Of a stretch of 64,000 nucleotides of DNA, positions 33,858 to 45,300 are shown piece by piece. Location: NCBI GenBank assembly GCA_029876055.1, contig CM056874.1:5766001-5830000 (forward strand), read 5' to 3'. Position numbers and translations under genes: made by a program. Position 1 is the first letter of the stretch; every line of letters starts with the position of its first letter. A model generated the notes under the pieces. That model had not been told where the DNA came from. It made no database searches and worked only from the letters and a program-made list of their open reading frames with translations. This DNA is from Madurella fahalii (lineage: Eukaryota; Ascomycota; Sordariomycetes; Sordariales).

Positions 33858-35109
33858 TGCCCGTTGCTATTGCGATGCGACGCGGTGCGAATGCGAACGC
33901 ATATGGCGGATACTCGCGTACGAGCGACAGCAAAAAGCGTAATAATAGATTTTAACCAACGAGGGTGCAAACGCGGAGAGGATAGTGAGAAGTAATCTGC
34001 CCTAGCGTCGCCGAGAGCCGCAGTTGGGTTGGGTTCAAGAACACTCCTAAGGACCTAGCCCGCGAGGGGGGGTGGTGCTGCTTGTCGTTGCGAGGCGGCA
34101 AAGCTGACCCGTCTCGCACTTGACAGGATCGGGCTAGATAAACCCCAAGAACAGGTAGCCGAGACCAAATAGACTGAAAGGGTTGCCAGCCACGAGAGAC
34201 GAAGGTGATGCAATAAAATGGTTGGAATCGGGCAGCCACCGCGATTGGTCTCTCAAATGATATGCGGTGCAGATGGACCACGCATTGCCAGATGGTTGCT
34301 CGAACTCAGCATCCGGCGGATAGGTGGTGTGGTCGACGGGGCCGGCTGTCTCTTTGTTGGCTGCATAGAACGGCTCGCCATGGCCCACGCGCGATGTTGC
34401 GGCTGCGGTGCCATCCAGCAAAGGAGAGCAGGGGAAGCTGTGCGACGGGCCGTGAACGCGATGGTTAGGCTACAGACAGAGGTATCTATGACCGACCATT
34501 TTTTCGGACCGGCGGCCTGGAGCAAATCGACGGACGTCCCGTTAAGCTAGAGGATCATGGAAGCAGGAAGATGTCTGTCTATTTTGGTAGGTGGTGCGGG
34601 GGAGCGTAGGAGGGAACACAAGCACAGAGCGGCAGGGAATCAACTGCATGCCGTGCAAGGGGAATGTATGAGCCGAGAGGTCGAAGGATGCGATGGGCGT
34701 GCGACGCGCTGTGTCCTGAAAGTGCTTGCAGATGGTCCTCATCGCCGTGCATGCCAGGCGCATGCATGACCCCCCCTGCTCAAGTTCACTGAACAAGGGC
34801 CCAAATGGACGGCCACCCCTCATCAGCTCCCACCTCAAGCCCCGCCAACAAAACAGCTGCCAGAGTCGGCGCTCCCGGGACCATTTTCCTCGGCCCGTCC
34901 AATCAGAGGCAGGGTTTCGTTGTTGAGCTCTGCAACGTCGATAGCAAAAGGACAGCGGTGGTGTCATCTCGTTCAGGTTTCCCAAAATCGACCGTGACTT
35001 GATGTCTCAGCATCTCGGGCTCTGCGGGGTTCCCTGCCGGTAGCAAGAGCCCGGGCCGATCACGGAGTCGGTAGATGCCCAGCCAGACGAGTCGGGCTCG
35101 GGCAGATGG
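33858..35109. other. Intergenic between HELQ and BTB gene
   Basis: About 1.25 kb, with the promoter side of the BTB gene at left and the 3' side of the helicase gene at right. No gene, repeat or RNA was recognised. Confidence 0.5.
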
Positions 35110-38100
35110 TCATTCTTCGTCGAGTTCCTGATGCATCTCAATCTCTGTCAAGGGGGTCGGGCTCAGTACCGGTATTTGACGGGACAGGTTCTGGATGTGG
35201 GACTTACGCCATAGCCTGTTTGCCGAGTCTGCAATGATCTTTGCTTTCGCCAGAAGTTTGTCCTTATACTTCTGCTCATCCCTTACCCCCAACCTCACCT
35301 TGCTGGGTTGCGCCTGCATCAGAATCGGTAGCAGCTCTTTCGGATCCGCATTGGCAACCGCCGCAACCGTCTTGAAACCGTTGTCCCAAAAGACACGCCT
35401 ATCAGATGGTCAGCTTCTCCTCCGTGTCCGTCTGCTGCTCTTGTGGCATCTCCTACGCAGTCCGGCTCTTCACAAACGTGATCCGGGCGAGAGCTAAAAG
35501 GTCTGACCTAGCCCCGGCTTTCAGCCTGTCTGAGAGGTGGTCGAGCGCAGCCGCCATAGCCCTGGGTTGCCCCGTCAGCAAATCGCCACACTGAAGCCTT
35601 CCAAAGGAACCCACCCCCAACCCATCGTCTCGCAGAACTTGATCATGCCGGCAGCGAACCCCTGGCAGGCCTGCGCCAGAGTCTGGACGGACCCCCGCGG
35701 CATGTCGTACTTTTGCGCGACTCGGTGTATGGGCATCTCGTTGCAGAGATCCCGCAGCTGCAGGGCAAGATAAAATCGATGGTAGCGCCACACAGTTTCC
35801 TTTTCTTCAGTGGTCGCCTCCCTCATGATACCCCCATGGAGCCTGCATTGCCTTTAGTCGATAGCGGAGCCGTGACAGTCTGCCGGCGACTTACATCCTG
35901 TTCACCGTGGCGGGCTTGAGCCCAAGAAAGCCCATGACTCTTAAACCGCTGTCATCTAACTGCTGTATCTCGTTCCAAAATACCCGCCAGTTGACCGCGA
36001 CGGCCCCCAAATCATGGACTGGCGTGAAGTTGTAGAGCACATGCATCTCGCCGTCCATCACGAAGGCCTGCAGCGCTTTCTTTAATTCGCCGTGGATAAA
36101 GATACCATCTTCAGGGTCGAGCGACGATGCGACGATAGCTTTGCCTAGTCGTGTGGCCTGAAAGCCGCCATAATCGTCAAGCGTAATAAATTCCATCTTC
36201 TGGATGTTAGCAAGGCTTTCCTCGACGTTCTCTTGAATCGAGCCAGGCTCCGCCGAGTATGCAAGCATAGTCCTGCTGACGTAGTCATCAAGAGATTCGC
36301 GGCTGGTTGCCAATCTGATCGCGATGATCTCTAGCAGTGCCCTAAGCTACAATTAGCAGCTTCTCTTTGTGGGAGTCTGGAACCGACAGCGGACCTCTGA
36401 ATGCGGCGCTTGTCCGATATCAGGCAACTTGATAATTGAGGAAGGTCGGCATGCATGAGGTCGACGACGGCCTCCAAGTCGTTCTGTCGACAGCACAAGT
36501 ACGTCTCGCCTATTTCGTCCTTACCCTTTCTTCCAGCCCTCCCGCGCATTTGGCGTCTGCAACTATGTTACAGGTCCGTCCCATGAGAGCGGCAACCTAC
36601 TGTACATACAGCATAGCGGGCCCGACAAGGTCACAGCCCATTCGCGCATTATGAAGAATAACCCGTCTAGCAGGCACTGCATGTCGTGGCCACGTTAGCT
36701 AAGCGGATTCTAGCCCAATATATATGGTACATACGGTTGATGCCGGCAGCAAGAGAGCATGTTGCCACACAGACTTTGAGCACGCCCGAATCATATGCTT
36801 CCGCTACCAGCTCTCGCTCCTCGGTAGTGAGACCAGCCTGGGATGTCAGCCTCAAACATCAACGGGAATACCAGAGAACCTACATCTAGAGCCAGACCGT
36901 CAGTATATACAGATAGCTTAGGCGCGCGCATGCTACTTACGGTGAAAGGCTACACCAGCCGGGATTGTCTGCTCAAGCTTCGGATCGAGTCCTGTGCTTA
37001 GGCTACGTAGATCGCCCAGTAGATCTAATCTCTTCTCCTGAACGGCGGGATCGGCTTCGGCAAGCGTTGGTAGTACCCGACTTATGAGGACGGCGTCCGA
37101 CTCGCAACCGGCACGGCTGCTAGAGAAAACCAGAACCCCATAACCGGCCCTCGCTGTCTCATTGGCAAGCGCGACAACAGCATTCAACACCGTATCTTTT
37201 AGTTCTTTGTGTTCCGAAGGCATGATAGTCTTCAGGGGCTGCACCTTTGACTCGCTCAACTGGCTCCTTGGGTCGAGGTGAGTGACGGTTTTCAGGAGGC
37301 TGGCGGTGGTCCCCGCGGCGTATACCTTTCCGTCGTAAACCAGGTGCTCTTCAATCGGGACTGGACGGTAGTGGGTTTCGTAGGAATGGCCTTGTAGCCA
37401 ATTCTTCAGGAGCTCTATGTTCTTATGGCCTGTTAGTAGCAACCTATCCACGCGGCGGCCACGATTCGCCACGTACTGTTAGGGTTGCGCTCATGCCGAT
37501 GATCTGGATTGGCTGACCAAGACACAGTAGCTTGGTGGCCATGAGCTCCAGCAAATACCCGCGGTAGCCGTCATCTATCATGTGGCACTCGTCCAAGACC
37601 ACGGCCCGTAACTGGGAAATAGAGCACTCGTCGATTGCCGCATTCACCAGAGAGTTTGCCTGGTGCGGTCGTCAGGTACAGACACGCCCAGGGTGCTAGC
37701 GGACACTTACCTTCTCGATAGTGCAAACTGCGATATCGAAGTCGGCCCATGTAGCTCTGATCTTGCTCCCGCCAAAGAAGCCCACCACTCTTATGGTGTC
37801 TCTGTCCGCCCTCTGAGCCCACAGCATTTGATTATCCTGCTGCTTCTGGCCGAGATGCTCGCGCGATATACCGCTGACCATGCTACGCAGCCAACGGACC
37901 TTTTCCTGGACGAGGGCAACATACGGCAGCACCAGTATCGCCTTGGCATCACTATTGTCTAGGACCCGTTTTAGCATCAAGACATCGGCAACGAGAGATT
38001 TGCCGCCGCCGGTGGGTGCGCTATAGACTAAATTCTTCTCTCCTTGCAAGAGGCCCGGACCAAGCAAGCACTGCTTCTGCCAGGGGTAAATGGTCTTTAT

Positions 38101-38511
38101 GCCTAGGGCAGCGAAGTTTGCTACGAGCTGCCCGGGGAGCCCGTAGGCGGGGTGTGACAGGGAAAGCAGAGGCTCAATAGTGGACGTTGGTGTCGCAGCA
38201 ACGACTTGTCTCTGTGTGTACTCGGATGGTAACCCCCTGCCGGCAGAGCCGTCTGCACAGTCGATCCGGCTTGCTCTGAGCCTTGGCGGCTCGTTGGGGA
38301 GGTTTCCGCTCAGACCCTGGCGTAAGAGAGACGGTCGAGGTGGGTGTCGTGTCCGCGACGGCCCCGCATCCTCCCGATCGATGGACCGAACCGAACCATC
38401 GTAGGATCGTTTCTGGCCAGCGGCTGATGTGCCGTGGTATGCCTGTTGTTGCTCCCTTGCGGATTGCAATGTTGTTTTGTGCCAGATGCCGAGCGTCGAA
38501 TTGTGTGCCAT
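35110..38511 (-). CDS. HELQ/Mus301-type superfamily 2 DNA helicase
   Basis: The model has twelve exons: 37711-38511, 37477-37659, 36941-37421, 36884-36885, 36735-36837, 36610-36676, 36395-36556, 35895-36341, 35615-35842, 35457-35561, 35208-35398 and 35110-35144. They total 2805 nt, or 934 aa. The first ten introns are all very short (46-103 nt, most 46-66). Motifs in order are Walker A SAPTGGGKSLVAD (near 165), DEAH-like DECH (near 290), SATLT, FHHAGLTTEER, ATCSLAAGIN and QMRGRAGRKGKDE, then the Hel308-type winged-helix and ratchet region (YDMPRGSVQTLAQ, LKAGARSDLLALA, GFKTVAAVANADPKELLP). Family knowledge: HELQ/Hel308 unwinds 3'-5' at stalled forks and acts in crosslink repair; the Neurospora relative is mus-301. 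There is no polymerase domain, so it is not full-length Pol theta. The 2 nt exon is required for frame and for the conserved FHHAGL. One donor is GTCCGC and one acceptor is AAG. Confidence 0.9.
36884..36885 (-). other. Putative 2-nucleotide micro-exon of the HELQ gene
   Basis: Upstream exon ends CAC-C; the next intron (36886-36940) has donor GTAAGT, branch-like ACTGAC and acceptor CTCTAG. The bases AT follow, then donor GTAGGT, branch-like GCTGAC and acceptor CCCAG (intron 36838-36883). Joining C+AT gives His and restores FHHAGL; no single intron between the flanking exons does so. Confidence 0.7.
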
Positions 38512-39142
38512 GATGTACTGAATGCGTACGCGGCGCTGCTCATCGCGTTATGAAGCCACAGCGTATCCGCATGTCGGGCCCAAAGCCTCGCGTCTTCAAA
38601 TGCAAGAAAGGACGTCGGGGACAAAATATCATTTCAAAGACAAAGTCCCCGGTAGTGTTTATACGTCTCCACCAAGCCAAAAAGGGACGCAGTTGCCTGG
38701 TTTCACCAGGCTATGTCGCGTCGGGGTTTGGCCCGTTCCGTGTTGTAATTTACCAGACACGCGCGACAGCCCTTAGTATAGTACCTTAGGTAAGGTGTTC
38801 AAACTTTTTGTGGGGCTGGATGCAGAAATTCACGGTGCGGCTTTGTCAGTTGGCACAAAAGGGTAGAAACAAGAGAAACCGGAAATCAGAGGCCTAATTA
38901 TATGAGCTTACAGTACATCGGTGCTATGTGAGAACGAAGACTGCATTGATGACGCAGTGCCCTGGCGCTCGCCCAGACAGGAGTGCGCCCGAGGAACCAG
39001 GATAAGAGTTTAATAGTAATTAGTAGTCCTTGCTACTTAGTACCATTGCTTGCTAGTTCTACTTTAGAATCCGCCATCAACCTATCTGAAAGACTCCCCA
39101 ACTGCCGCACAGCGGACAAGCCAATTCGGTCTAAACTGAGAC
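38512..39142. other. Intergenic, promoter of the HELQ gene
   Basis: 631 bp between the HELQ start and the 3' end of the secreted-protein gene. No gene was seen. Confidence 0.5.
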
Positions 39143-39836
39143 CTAGGGCGTCGCGCCCAACTCCGCTACCAACTGGTCTGCAAAAGTCTTGCAGTTGAAA
39201 TTCTGGTGATCGTACGTTAGTCCTTCGGCCACCCCATCGGCTAAGAATTGCACAGTTAGTAACCGCTCGCTTTGATATCGAGGGGTGATAACTGGACTAA
39301 CCGATTTGTTTAGCTTTGTTAAGCGTCGACACCTTCTTGGCCGCCTGTCCCTTGTATTGGATAGTCTCGTCAGGCACCTTTTTATACGCGCTGTTTTCCA
39401 CCTTGACCGTCGCCCCATCCCCGTTCGGCTTCTTTTTCATCCAATCCGCCTCATCGATCAGGAGCCCAAGTTGGCGGAAGCCCTGGGAGGGGTTCCCGAC
39501 AACAACGTCGCAATGCTTACCGCCAATCTGGATCATCAGGTTGTTCATTCCTTGGTGGTCGATGCCATGGCGGTTGTCATACAGCTCGCCCAGAGGTTCG
39601 ACACGGACCCATACGTGCAGCTTGGTCTTGTCCTTTCCCTCTGGAATTTCTGGACCGATATTCTTGGATGAGGAAGGCGGGGGTTTCTTTCCGCCGCCCT
39701 TTTTCTTGGTAGTTTTCGCATCTGCGCGGACAACGAGGATGGAACCGCGGGCATGGGAGCCACTATGAGATAGCTCAGCGAGGACGGAGCTAATCAGGCT
39801 CGTGAGGAGGAGGAAGAGGAGTGATTTGAACTTCAT
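39143..39836 (-). CDS. Small secreted protein, unknown family
   Basis: The model has two exons, 39302-39836 and 39143-39240, with a 61 nt intron (GTTAGT donor, CTTAG acceptor), giving 210 aa. The start at 39836 is chosen because a clear signal peptide follows (MKFKSLLFLLLTSLISSVLA, cleavage after about residue 20). A basic Lys/Gly/Pro linker (KKKGGGKKPPPSSSKN) leads to a globular domain (about 65-205) containing HQGMNNLMIQIGGKHCDVVVG and, across the splice, DHQNFNCKTFADQL. The N-C-x-x-F-A pattern near the end, with an upstream His, resembles the Cys motif of NlpC/P60- or LRAT-like papain-fold enzymes, but the match is weak. Expected location is outside the cell. It may be a lineage-specific protein; no enzymatic role is claimed. 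Confidence 0.75.
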
Positions 39837-41065
39837 ATTAAAGGCGGTGGGAGACACAAACGGTATAGGGACTTTATTGAAAGAGAACGGATTCGAAAGA
39901 TGAACAGACAAGTTGAAACAGTGTGTCGAGTTGGTTGCTGATAGGAAATAGCAAGTGAATCCGCTGCTTGGGAGTGTGTCGATTCCATTCTTATACCTAG
40001 CGGGAGAAGGGTAGGGCAGTTACTATTTCCGTTCGGAGCGGCTAAGCGTCTTACGATGTCTGGCGATGTCTGGCCGTGTCTGGCGATGTCTGGCCGTGTC
40101 TGGCCGCGTCTGACGGTGTCCGGCCTATGTCCAGGATGATGTTGACATTGTGGCCGTGTAAGGAGTTGGTTGGACGTGTGTGCCTCCAATGTTGGTGACA
40201 CGAGATGCTACCCTAGGTCATTTCTCGAACCATGTCCATCCTGGCCAAGGACCTACCAGTTGAAGAAATCCATAGCAAGGTGCGCTTCCGTTATCAACCT
40301 TGGGTGGTTTTATACAGTAAGGCTCGAGAGCCGCAAGCAAGCAAAGCACGCAGAAGAGCCGAATCGGCAATTGATTAACCGATTCAACCACCTGATTCCT
40401 ATCTGCTAGCACGGTCAACAAGATAGGGTTGGTTGGATCTCGAGTTGCACAGAGCTTGGTATCTCTGGTTACAAGAGGCAGCTCAAGGCTAAGCGGGGCG
40501 GCACGGAAAAGGTATGCAGTGCTCTACAACACCCAACGAGTAGCCAAGCAGCAAAAGAGGAGCACAGCAAACCAACGGACCCTCGACATATCCTACCGGA
40601 GTGCCCGATCTTTCAACAACGCTTCAGGCGACTCCCAAAAATAGAGACCACCAACGATCACTCTTATACATATCTTACGAACACGTAGAACCCGTGTTTC
40701 GAGCTGAGATCGGCCTTCCCCCGCACTAGCCCCCAAACATAACCGGAGCGCCCTGGTAGGTGAGGAGGTATATAATAAAAGCGCCGGAAGAGGCCTGACA
40801 GCTACCTGTTGTCCTCCCATTTCAGTTTCCTGCATCGACTCCAGAGCCACAACCCCACAGCTACCCAAGGTACGGTAGCCAAAACCAACACACCTATTAC
40901 CGCACCTTATCCACAACCGGCTGATACATTGCAGATTTAGTCGGAACGTCATTCATCATCCTGCCCAGGCCCCATTTTCATCTCGACGCCCAATATCTGC
41001 AGCCTCAAAGCACGGTACTACTAACTCGGCTTACAAAAACGGACTTGCCGCCAGCGTTTTCAGCC
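39837..41065. other. Divergent promoter region with a minisatellite
   Basis: 1.23 kb between the secreted-protein gene and the gene at 41066. No coding sequence is supported. The 10 bp tandem array at 40051-40130 is the only structured element seen. Confidence 0.5.
40051..40130. repeat. 10-bp tandem repeat, about eight units
   Basis: Consecutive decamers follow the pattern TGGCSRTGTC (variants TTACGATGTC, TGGCCGCGTC, TGACGGTGTC, CGGCCTATGT). They alternate GATGTC and CGTGTC types in the middle of the array, which suggests duplication of a 20 bp double unit. Confidence 0.85.
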
Positions 41066-42340
41066 ATGGATATCGAAGCCGATGCCATCATAATCTCCGA
41101 TAGCTACGACAAGTTTGGGCTCAGCGATCAACGCCGTATCTCTAACGAGAGAGTCCAAGACTTCTTGAACCACGGTCTAATGACCCAAGGTCAGTAGGTC
41201 CAAGTCGCAAGCACAGCAAGATAAAGCCAGACTGACCGGCTCTAGCGGCCGTGTATGAAAGGTTCACCGAAGCTCTGTCTGAAGACCTCATCAACCTCCC
41301 GCATGGGTCTGAAGAGGTATCGAGCATCCGGCAAGCATACCGCCAACTCCGGAACTCGGATACCGCATGTAAGCTGCTATGCCCTGCACCAAAAGCCACC
41401 CTTAAAACTGCTAACCATATATACAGCTATATCTAAAGAGAGATTTGAATCTGTCATCAAAGAGGAAGTCTCCGGGCAAGTGCTCGTAGACTCTACTGGA
41501 TTGTCGGCCCTGTTCGATATCCTGGTGTGGCATGCCGCCTTCCCCTTTCCACCTATCCGCACGGCTTTAGGTATCCCACTTATAGACGAGGATGCCTTTC
41601 TCCGCGCAATTTGCCTCCTAACTGGGGACACTACCTCAAGATATGCTCCCACGTTCTCGACCCCGGTACATGGGCTCTACTCGGGAAACTGGGGTCCTTA
41701 CAAAGGTTGGGTTGTTGTAACCCGTGGCAAAGATGCCCGGGACTGGCGGCGGCGCCTCTTTCGGAGCCTGGCGGAACCAGCAGAGTCTCGAGAGGCTGCC
41801 GAGAAACCAACTACGGTTGCTGCTCCACGCTTCGCCATGTACCAACGTCGAGAGGGCGATCTTCAGAAATCTGACGAAGAGGAGCCTGACCAGCAAGTTG
41901 TTGTTATGGCAGACGAGGATGAGCGATCTATTGACCTGCAGGATGTTCTCTCGGAGCATCCTCCCGAGGTCGATCGGATAACAACCAATCCGCTCCGAGA
42001 GAGCTACGCGCTCGCCTTAGACGCCCTGCCACGCCAGCCACACGATCTCGCGGAACTGAGTGTACCTAAAGCAAAACTTGTCTCTTTCCTCAGGTTGCTT
42101 CACGTCTCAGAGGGTGAGGCAGACGAAGGAGAAGTCGCAGAGGCGTATGCGCTGGGTGACGAGCCATCACATATTGGTTGGCAGAGATTTGATGCGGCAC
42201 TCTCGTCACAAACGGTACGACAATAGATGCTGGTTTAGTCCAGGTAACTTCGGCTAACAGTTTCGCAGGAGCAAATTGCAAACATGCTATCGAACATCTT
42301 CTCTGTGTTCAAGGCTCCATTGAGCTCAGATTGTGCATAA
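41066..42340 (+). CDS. Unrecognised four-exon gene
   Basis: The model has four exons, 41066-41189, 41246-41368, 41427-42214 and 42269-42340. Introns are 56, 58 and 54 nt (donors GTCAGT, GTAAGC, GTACGA; acceptors CTAG, ACAG, GCAG), and the total of 1107 nt codes 368 aa. The first ~150 residues are helical (DKFGLSDQRRISNERVQDF, EALSEDLINLPHGSEE, KERFESVIKEEVSG) and could be an EF-hand-like or other helical fold. A compact middle (WHAAFPFPPIRTALGIPLID, then GLYSGNWGPYKGWVVV) is followed by a charged segment and a helical C-terminus. I cannot name a family. No signal peptide or membrane span was seen. It has 5 kb of gene-free DNA downstream. Confidence 0.75.
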
Positions 42341-45300
42341 GGTCAGATGGGGTGGGGCCCTTGTTTTTATGTCGAACGTCTTCCCAACTGTCTTAGGATG
42401 AGGTGGCATATCGGTTTTAGTCTGTCTAGCTCTTGTTATCTGGTAAATTGACTGTGTGTTCTGGTCATTTGACCCGTAACCAGCCATCGCTGAAGCCAAC
42501 CCACCTGGGTGAATGATACTACAGTATAGCCACACAAACTTGCAGCGATATCAGCTTACCGGGCAGGAAGATGGTACAGCGAAACAGCCGGGCGAAATTG
42601 ATCAGAGGTGGATTTGGCCAGAAACGCAGTTCCGGGCGAAATGGGCATCATTGACAATCTTTTCTGTAAATTTGCTGCGGCTGCGCGTGTGGTTGTGGTC
42701 GTGTGGTCGTGGGGTCGATGTGGATGGGGGCTGTGGTTGGATTAGTCGATCTACTAGAATTACAGTCAGATTACCTTATCAACTTCTTCTGGGTTCGTGC
42801 GTCCCCGACCAATTTAGCAAGGCACGGTCCACTTTTATGCAATGTACCTAGGGCCTCTGGAGGCCAGCTTTGTCACCAGCCGCCTGGCGGGAACGGCATG
42901 GCCCCGCTTCAAAACGGCTTGCTTGTCCGGGCCATGTCTGTCATCGCGTCACGCTCGAGTCCCTCGGCATGCAAATGGCTTGCAGAACACTCCCTCTTTG
43001 GCCCTGTCTTACATGACATCGCTGCTCATCCCAGACGGCTCATTCCCGAGCATTGCATACTGGTGTCCCGAACTGCTTTCGTTCTTCGGTCGATTGCATG
43101 CGCTCTTGAATAAATACTCCAGTGTACACCAGCCAGGTGCGCGTACTGTATATCGGGGCAGTGCATCGCATTCCCAACACGGCCAGGCATGCAACAGCCA
43201 CCCGTAACGATGCCTCAACTCGTTTAACCGGCCCCGTGTCCCACCGCAATCCTTTGAGTTCCGATCCGAGGACCGGACTGGGACTCGCGTCCGCTAAAGT
43301 TTAAATGAGAGACAACTGGAATACAAACAGCTGGAATACAAGCCGGCCATCTGAAGCACATCGGTTGCGGGATTTGGTTGGTGGGCACAAAAGGTTCCCA
43401 CAGCGGCGGCTCGATCGCGCCAAGGGTCACCGGGGACACGCTCAACTGGAGCAGTGCAGCAGCGGTTTCGAATGAAGGAGCGCAAGCGATTGCATGAAAG
43501 CTAAAAAGTCCCGCCGATGGGACGCCCGCTCTGGTTTCTCTCAGAGCAAACAGCACTGGAATGGGCTATTAGACCGCTCTTGGTGATACCGGGCGATTTA
43601 ACTCTGACACGAGCGAAGCCGAAGTGGATTGGGGGTGCTACAAACCGTACATTTGTATCCACATAGGCACAGGATCCGTGAAACCGATGAGGGATGTGAG
43701 CGGATCCAGCATGTACATATAACAAACCAATTCACGGCGCCTACAGTGAGGTCGGCCACAAGCTGCAACCACGATAGCGGTTGTCCATGTGTCCTTATTC
43801 GTTCACACGCATCCCGCTGCCATAACCATTCCACGTTGACCACTGGCAGAATGCCTTTATAGGAGTAGCGGTCATGGACGGGAAAATCTCGCGGGCTCAA
43901 CATCATTTGAAGCTTCCCCACCAGAGTGGCTCCTCTGCCGTCCCTTTTGCGCGCCCCATGACGAAAACCGCAAGCCCGGCTCGGGTGGGATGGCGATGAT
44001 CGGTCCCAATATCGGTCTTGGTAGAGGTTGAAGCGTGGTGAGTTTGTCAAGTTTTAGGATTACATATATTTACTAGCGTTCGTTGGGCATGCGGTCTTCT
44101 GGCTTGTGCTCTCGACTTCCCACGACAAGCGCCCGGCCTGCTATCGCCATGCGGCTTCAGGTCACACTTCTTTTTTTTTTTTTTTATTCTTTCATCCTTC
44201 GGGGGTAACCGCTCCTGCCTCCAGCTATTGACCAAGACGTCAGTTCCCCGGCAGGGGGAAAGCCAAGAAGGTTCCTCGTCACCCGGGCGTTCGCCGCCAC
44301 AGCGAACAGCCCCAGTACAGTGCGCAAATCATCTGCCTTGTACTGGGCTGGCTGAGGAAACTCATCCCTCCAATCTTGTCCACCCGTCTCATCTCTCTTC
44401 ATCCTCTCATGTTCAACAAGGCCCAGGGCCAGGCAACCCACAAGGGCCCCGTTTGCATACCCGAAATTCGTCACGGGCTCTGGATGTACGCCCCGATCCT
44501 ATCAATCTTTCAGTGTGGGATGGTTAAGTTTGCAATGGGTAGCAAATGCCGGGCTGGGGATTCCCTTTCTTGATTTCCGCTCTGGTACCACGCAGCACGA
44601 TCCAGACCAAAGCGCTCGCGCCCCAGGCACGCGCTCAGACTCGTGACGTGAAGCTGGGGGCGACATTCGGGTTGTCGGATATGTGATGGAGCCGGCAGGC
44701 TGTTGTGTACCGTACCAGTATGCACGGGTGGAGGGATGGCCGCACTGCCAGCAAGCGGGCCAAAAATTACTGACGCTATTAATCTCTTGATGGCCCTGGC
44801 TGCGCCAAGCTAAGGGCACGCTGAACATCCCCCAGTTTGAGCTTTGAAACGCAGCATCCGGTCATTCTGGCCGGCCCTGTTAAGACGGGTTGAATTTTAT
44901 CAGCCAGAGAGAGGCTATAGAATGCTTCGGGCCCGACCGCCTTCACCTCGTCCACACACGTTTGGCAAACACCAGATCGACGGCAAGTGGCGCACCCCCA
45001 GCGGTCGGTGCAGGAGGTGTGAATAAGGAACTGTGAATTGTGGAGCTCGCCCGGTCGGGAGGAGCCCAAACGACCCTGGCGAGCTAAATGTCGCCTTCTA
45101 TTTCTCGGAAGCCGGTGTTCCACATCACCTGGTGCGCCTAGCACCATGCCGGTCCGTCGGGGCAGCAAGCATCAGTCATCCCGTAGCTCTCGGTCGAACA
45201 GAGGAGTGTGCTGCTACAGGTGAAGCGACGTCTCCGCTGATGCTTGTCTCCAAGGTTGAAGCACTGTCATTAGGTGTTCTGTGCTAACGTAGACGCCGCC

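Noticed and set aside
35110..38511. DNA polymerase theta rather than HELQ
   Set aside because: The protein ends after the ratchet domain, and no family-A polymerase motifs occur downstream.
44779..45168. Cys-containing minus-strand frame (CATCRRSGVCQTC)
   Set aside because: The Cys spacing hints at a finger, but there is no start context, the ends lack splice logic and surrounding codon use is not coding-like.
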